Assembly (NCBI RefSeq): GCF_001908235.1
Contig: NZ_LGHK01000077.1
Coordinates: 1-64,000, forward strand
Reading direction: 5' to 3'
DNA from: Bradyrhizobium sp. NAS96.2
Lineage (GTDB): Bacteria > Pseudomonadota > Alphaproteobacteria > Rhizobiales > Xanthobacteraceae
DNA: 64,000 nt
This document shows positions 62,522 through 64,000 of this stretch, piece after piece; within the stretch, counting starts at the first letter, position 1; each line of letters opens with the position of its first letter. Below the pieces are notes generated by a model. That model had not been told where the DNA came from. It made no database searches and saw nothing but the letters and a program-made list of their open reading frames with translations. The position numbers and the translations under genes are program-made.

Positions 62522-62628
62522 GCCGGTCTTTCTTCCAGCAACCCTGATCGATTGATGCCTTTGGCCCGATTGCGAGCCCGGGGCTGCGTGTGCTTGATAT
62601 CGTCTAGGGATCAGCGGCGCGGACCACG

Positions 62629-63369
62629 ATGCGGCTTGCACTCTTTGCCGATATTCATGCCAACCGGCAGGCCTTCGCCGCCTGCCTCGATGCCGCGCGT
62701 GCGCGCGGCGCGGAGCGGCTGATCTGCCTCGGCGACATCGTCGGCTATGGCGCCGATCCCGAATGGGCCGTCGACACGGTGATGGATCTCGTCGCCAAGG
62801 GCGCGATCGCGGTGCGCGGCAATCATGACAATGCGATCGGCGAGCCCAGCGACAGTATGAACGCCGATGCGCAGGCCGCCATCGACTGGACCCGCAGCCG
62901 GCTCAGCGGCGAGCAGAAGGCCTTCCTCGCGGGCCTGCCGATCCTGCACGAGGAGGACAACCGTCTCTACGTGCATTCCGAGGCCTCGGATCCGGCGAAG
63001 TGGCGCTATGTCCGCGACACGTTGGATGCCGCGCGCAGCATGATGGCGACCGAATTGCAGATCACCTTCTGCGGCCACATCCACCGTCCCGGCCTCTACT
63101 CGATGTCCTCGACGGCGAAGATGACGAGCTTCGTCCCGACCGCGGGCGTCGCGGTGCAGTTGCTGACCGGGCGGCGCTGGCTTGCGGTGCTCGGCTCGGT
63201 CGGCCAGCCGCGCGATGGCGATCCCGCGGCCTCGTTCGCGATGTTCGACACAGTGAGCCGCGAGATCACCTATCACCGCGTGCCCTACGACGTCGCGACC
63301 GCCGCGGCGCGGATCAAGGCGAACGGCCTGCCGCTCTGGCTCGCTGATCGCCTGCCGCTCGGCAGGTGA
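62629..63369 (+). CDS. Calcineurin-like metallophosphoesterase
   Basis: 246 residues. Metal-site motifs in order: LFADIHANRQAF, LGDIVGYGADP, VRGNHDNAIG, VHSEAS and FCGHIHRPG. YfcE/DUF2156-like size; acts on phosphodiesters or phosphoproteins. Placed 5 bp before a Ser/Thr kinase gene on the same strand, so it could be the kinase's phosphatase partner, like PrpC-type pairs but with another fold. Confidence 0.92.
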   Translation: MRLALFADIHANRQAFAACLDAARARGAERLICLGDIVGYGADPEWAVDTVMDLVAKGAIAVRGNHDNAIGEPSDSMNADAQAAIDWTRSRLSGEQKAFLAGLPILHEEDNRLYVHSEASDPAKWRYVRDTLDAARSMMATELQITFCGHIHRPGLYSMSSTAKMTSFVPTAGVAVQLLTGRRWLAVLGSVGQPRDGDPAASFAMFDTVSREITYHRVPYDVATAAARIKANGLPLWLADRLPLGR

Positions 63370-63374
63370 CTGAC

Positions 63375-64000
63375 ATGGCGGCGCTGACGATGCAGGCCGG
63401 CGCCGAAATCGATGGCTTCACCATCGGCGAGCGCGTGCACCGCGGCGGCATGGCGACGCTGTGGAGCGTTACCCACCCGGGCATCGACGTGCCGCTCTTG
63501 ATGAAGGTGCCGCTCACCTCGGAGGGCGAGGATCCGGCCGCGATCGTCAGCTTCGAGATGGAGCAGATGATCCTGCCGCGGCTGTCGGGGCCGCACGTGC
63601 CGGCCTGTTTCGGCACCGGCGATTTCGAGCGCCAGGCCTATGTGGTGATGGAGCGCATCCCGGGCCAAACCCTCTACAAGCAGATCGACAATCTGCCGTT
63701 GCCGTATGACGAGGTGAGGGTGATCGGCGGCAAGGTCGCCACAGCGCTCGCCAGCCTGCATCGGCAGAACGTCATCCATCACGACATCAAGCCGAGCAGC
63801 ATCATGTTCCGCGAGCGCGGCGAGGCGCTGCTGATCGACTACGGCCTCTCGCATCACCAGCATCTGCCCGACCTGCTGCAGGAGGAGTTTCGGCTGCCTT
63901 ACGGAACCGCGCCCTACATGGCGCCGGAGCGCCTCAACGGCGTGCGCGACGATCCGCGCAGCGACCTGTTTTCGCTCGGCGTGCTGCTCTATTTCTTCAC
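63375..64000 (+). CDS. Ser/Thr protein kinase, Hanks type (3' end beyond window)
   Basis: 208 codons are visible. Glycine loop IGERVHRGGMATLW, ATP-site Lys in LLMKVPL, helix-C Glu in FEMEQM, catalytic loop VIHHDIKPSSIMF, metal motif IDYGLS and APYMAPERL. Two positions deviate from canon: HRD reads HHD and DFG reads DYG. The catalytic Asp and Lys are kept, so it is probably active. The ATG is 5 bp after the phosphoesterase stop. C-terminal part and any sensor domain lie outside. Confidence 0.9.
   Translation, partial: MAALTMQAGAEIDGFTIGERVHRGGMATLWSVTHPGIDVPLLMKVPLTSEGEDPAAIVSFEMEQMILPRLSGPHVPACFGTGDFERQAYVVMERIPGQTLYKQIDNLPLPYDEVRVIGGKVATALASLHRQNVIHHDIKPSSIMFRERGEALLIDYGLSHHQHLPDLLQEEFRLPYGTAPYMAPERLNGVRDDPRSDLFSLGVLLYFF

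Overview
This 64 kb window looks like chromosomal DNA of an alphaproteobacterium of the Bradyrhizobium / Nitrobacteraceae type. The inference rests on the uniformly high G+C and strong third-position GC bias, on lineage markers such as a DUF1476 protein and a purS-purQ-purL purine system with dispersed purC/purB, and on short palindromic intergenic repeats that recur several times here. No database search was run. I see no rRNA, tRNA, CRISPR array, transposase or prophage; the window reads as core chromosome with small accessory insertions.

Layout. 0-9 kb: a cyclic-nucleotide-gated K+ channel, DUF3455 protein, isocitrate dehydrogenase (icd), a membrane-anchored alpha/beta hydrolase, a TrmJ-type RNA methyltransferase carrying an extra DUF559 nuclease-like domain, a metallo-beta-lactamase-fold hydrolase and a metaxin-like GST. 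9-23 kb: diheme cytochrome c, branched-chain-type ABC binding protein, a PACE efflux pump head-to-head with its LysR regulator, SDR, GGDEF cyclase, DUF21 protein convergent with a TetR, then OsmC - acyl-CoA dehydrogenase-like - tandem rhodanese - cyanase (a plausible sulfur/cyanate group), an isocitrate lyase/PEP mutase-family enzyme with divergent LysR, and DUF1476. 23-34.5 kb: purC-purS-(secreted protein)-purQ, a TctC-like binding protein, EamA exporter, a large exported phosphodiesterase, rhodanese/FtrA pair, PaaI thioesterase and purL. 34.5-42.7 kb: envelope/stress small proteins, an acyltransferase, bolA, LtrA, ergothioneine genes egtB-egtD, and grxD with a downstream macrodomain gene. 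42.7-50.4 kb: three tandem beta-lactamase-family serine hydrolases, threonine aldolase, a ParE-type toxin-antitoxin pair, rpsD, an E2-acyltransferase-like protein. 50.5-64 kb: cupin, HpcH/HpaI aldolase, murI, cytochrome b561, a truncated agmatine deiminase, M20 amidohydrolase, purB, a LuxR-type two-component system, a three-gene ExbB/TolQ-like module with unrecognised partners, a 37-residue membrane protein, a leader-ORF/TetR pair behind a palindromic operator, and a metallophosphoesterase followed by a Ser/Thr kinase cut by the window edge.

Functionally, de novo purine synthesis genes (purC, purS, purQ, purL, purB) are spread through the window; BolA and Grx4 (iron-sulfur/iron homeostasis) bracket the ergothioneine genes and, with OsmC and the GSTs, give a thiol/redox theme. 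The most interesting candidates for undescribed biology are the ExbB-like three-gene module (59079-61145), the TrmJ-DUF559 fusion, the leader-ORF/TetR/palindrome unit, the secreted protein embedded in the pur operon, and a beta-lactamase-family gene whose start codon lies in a mobile-type palindromic repeat.
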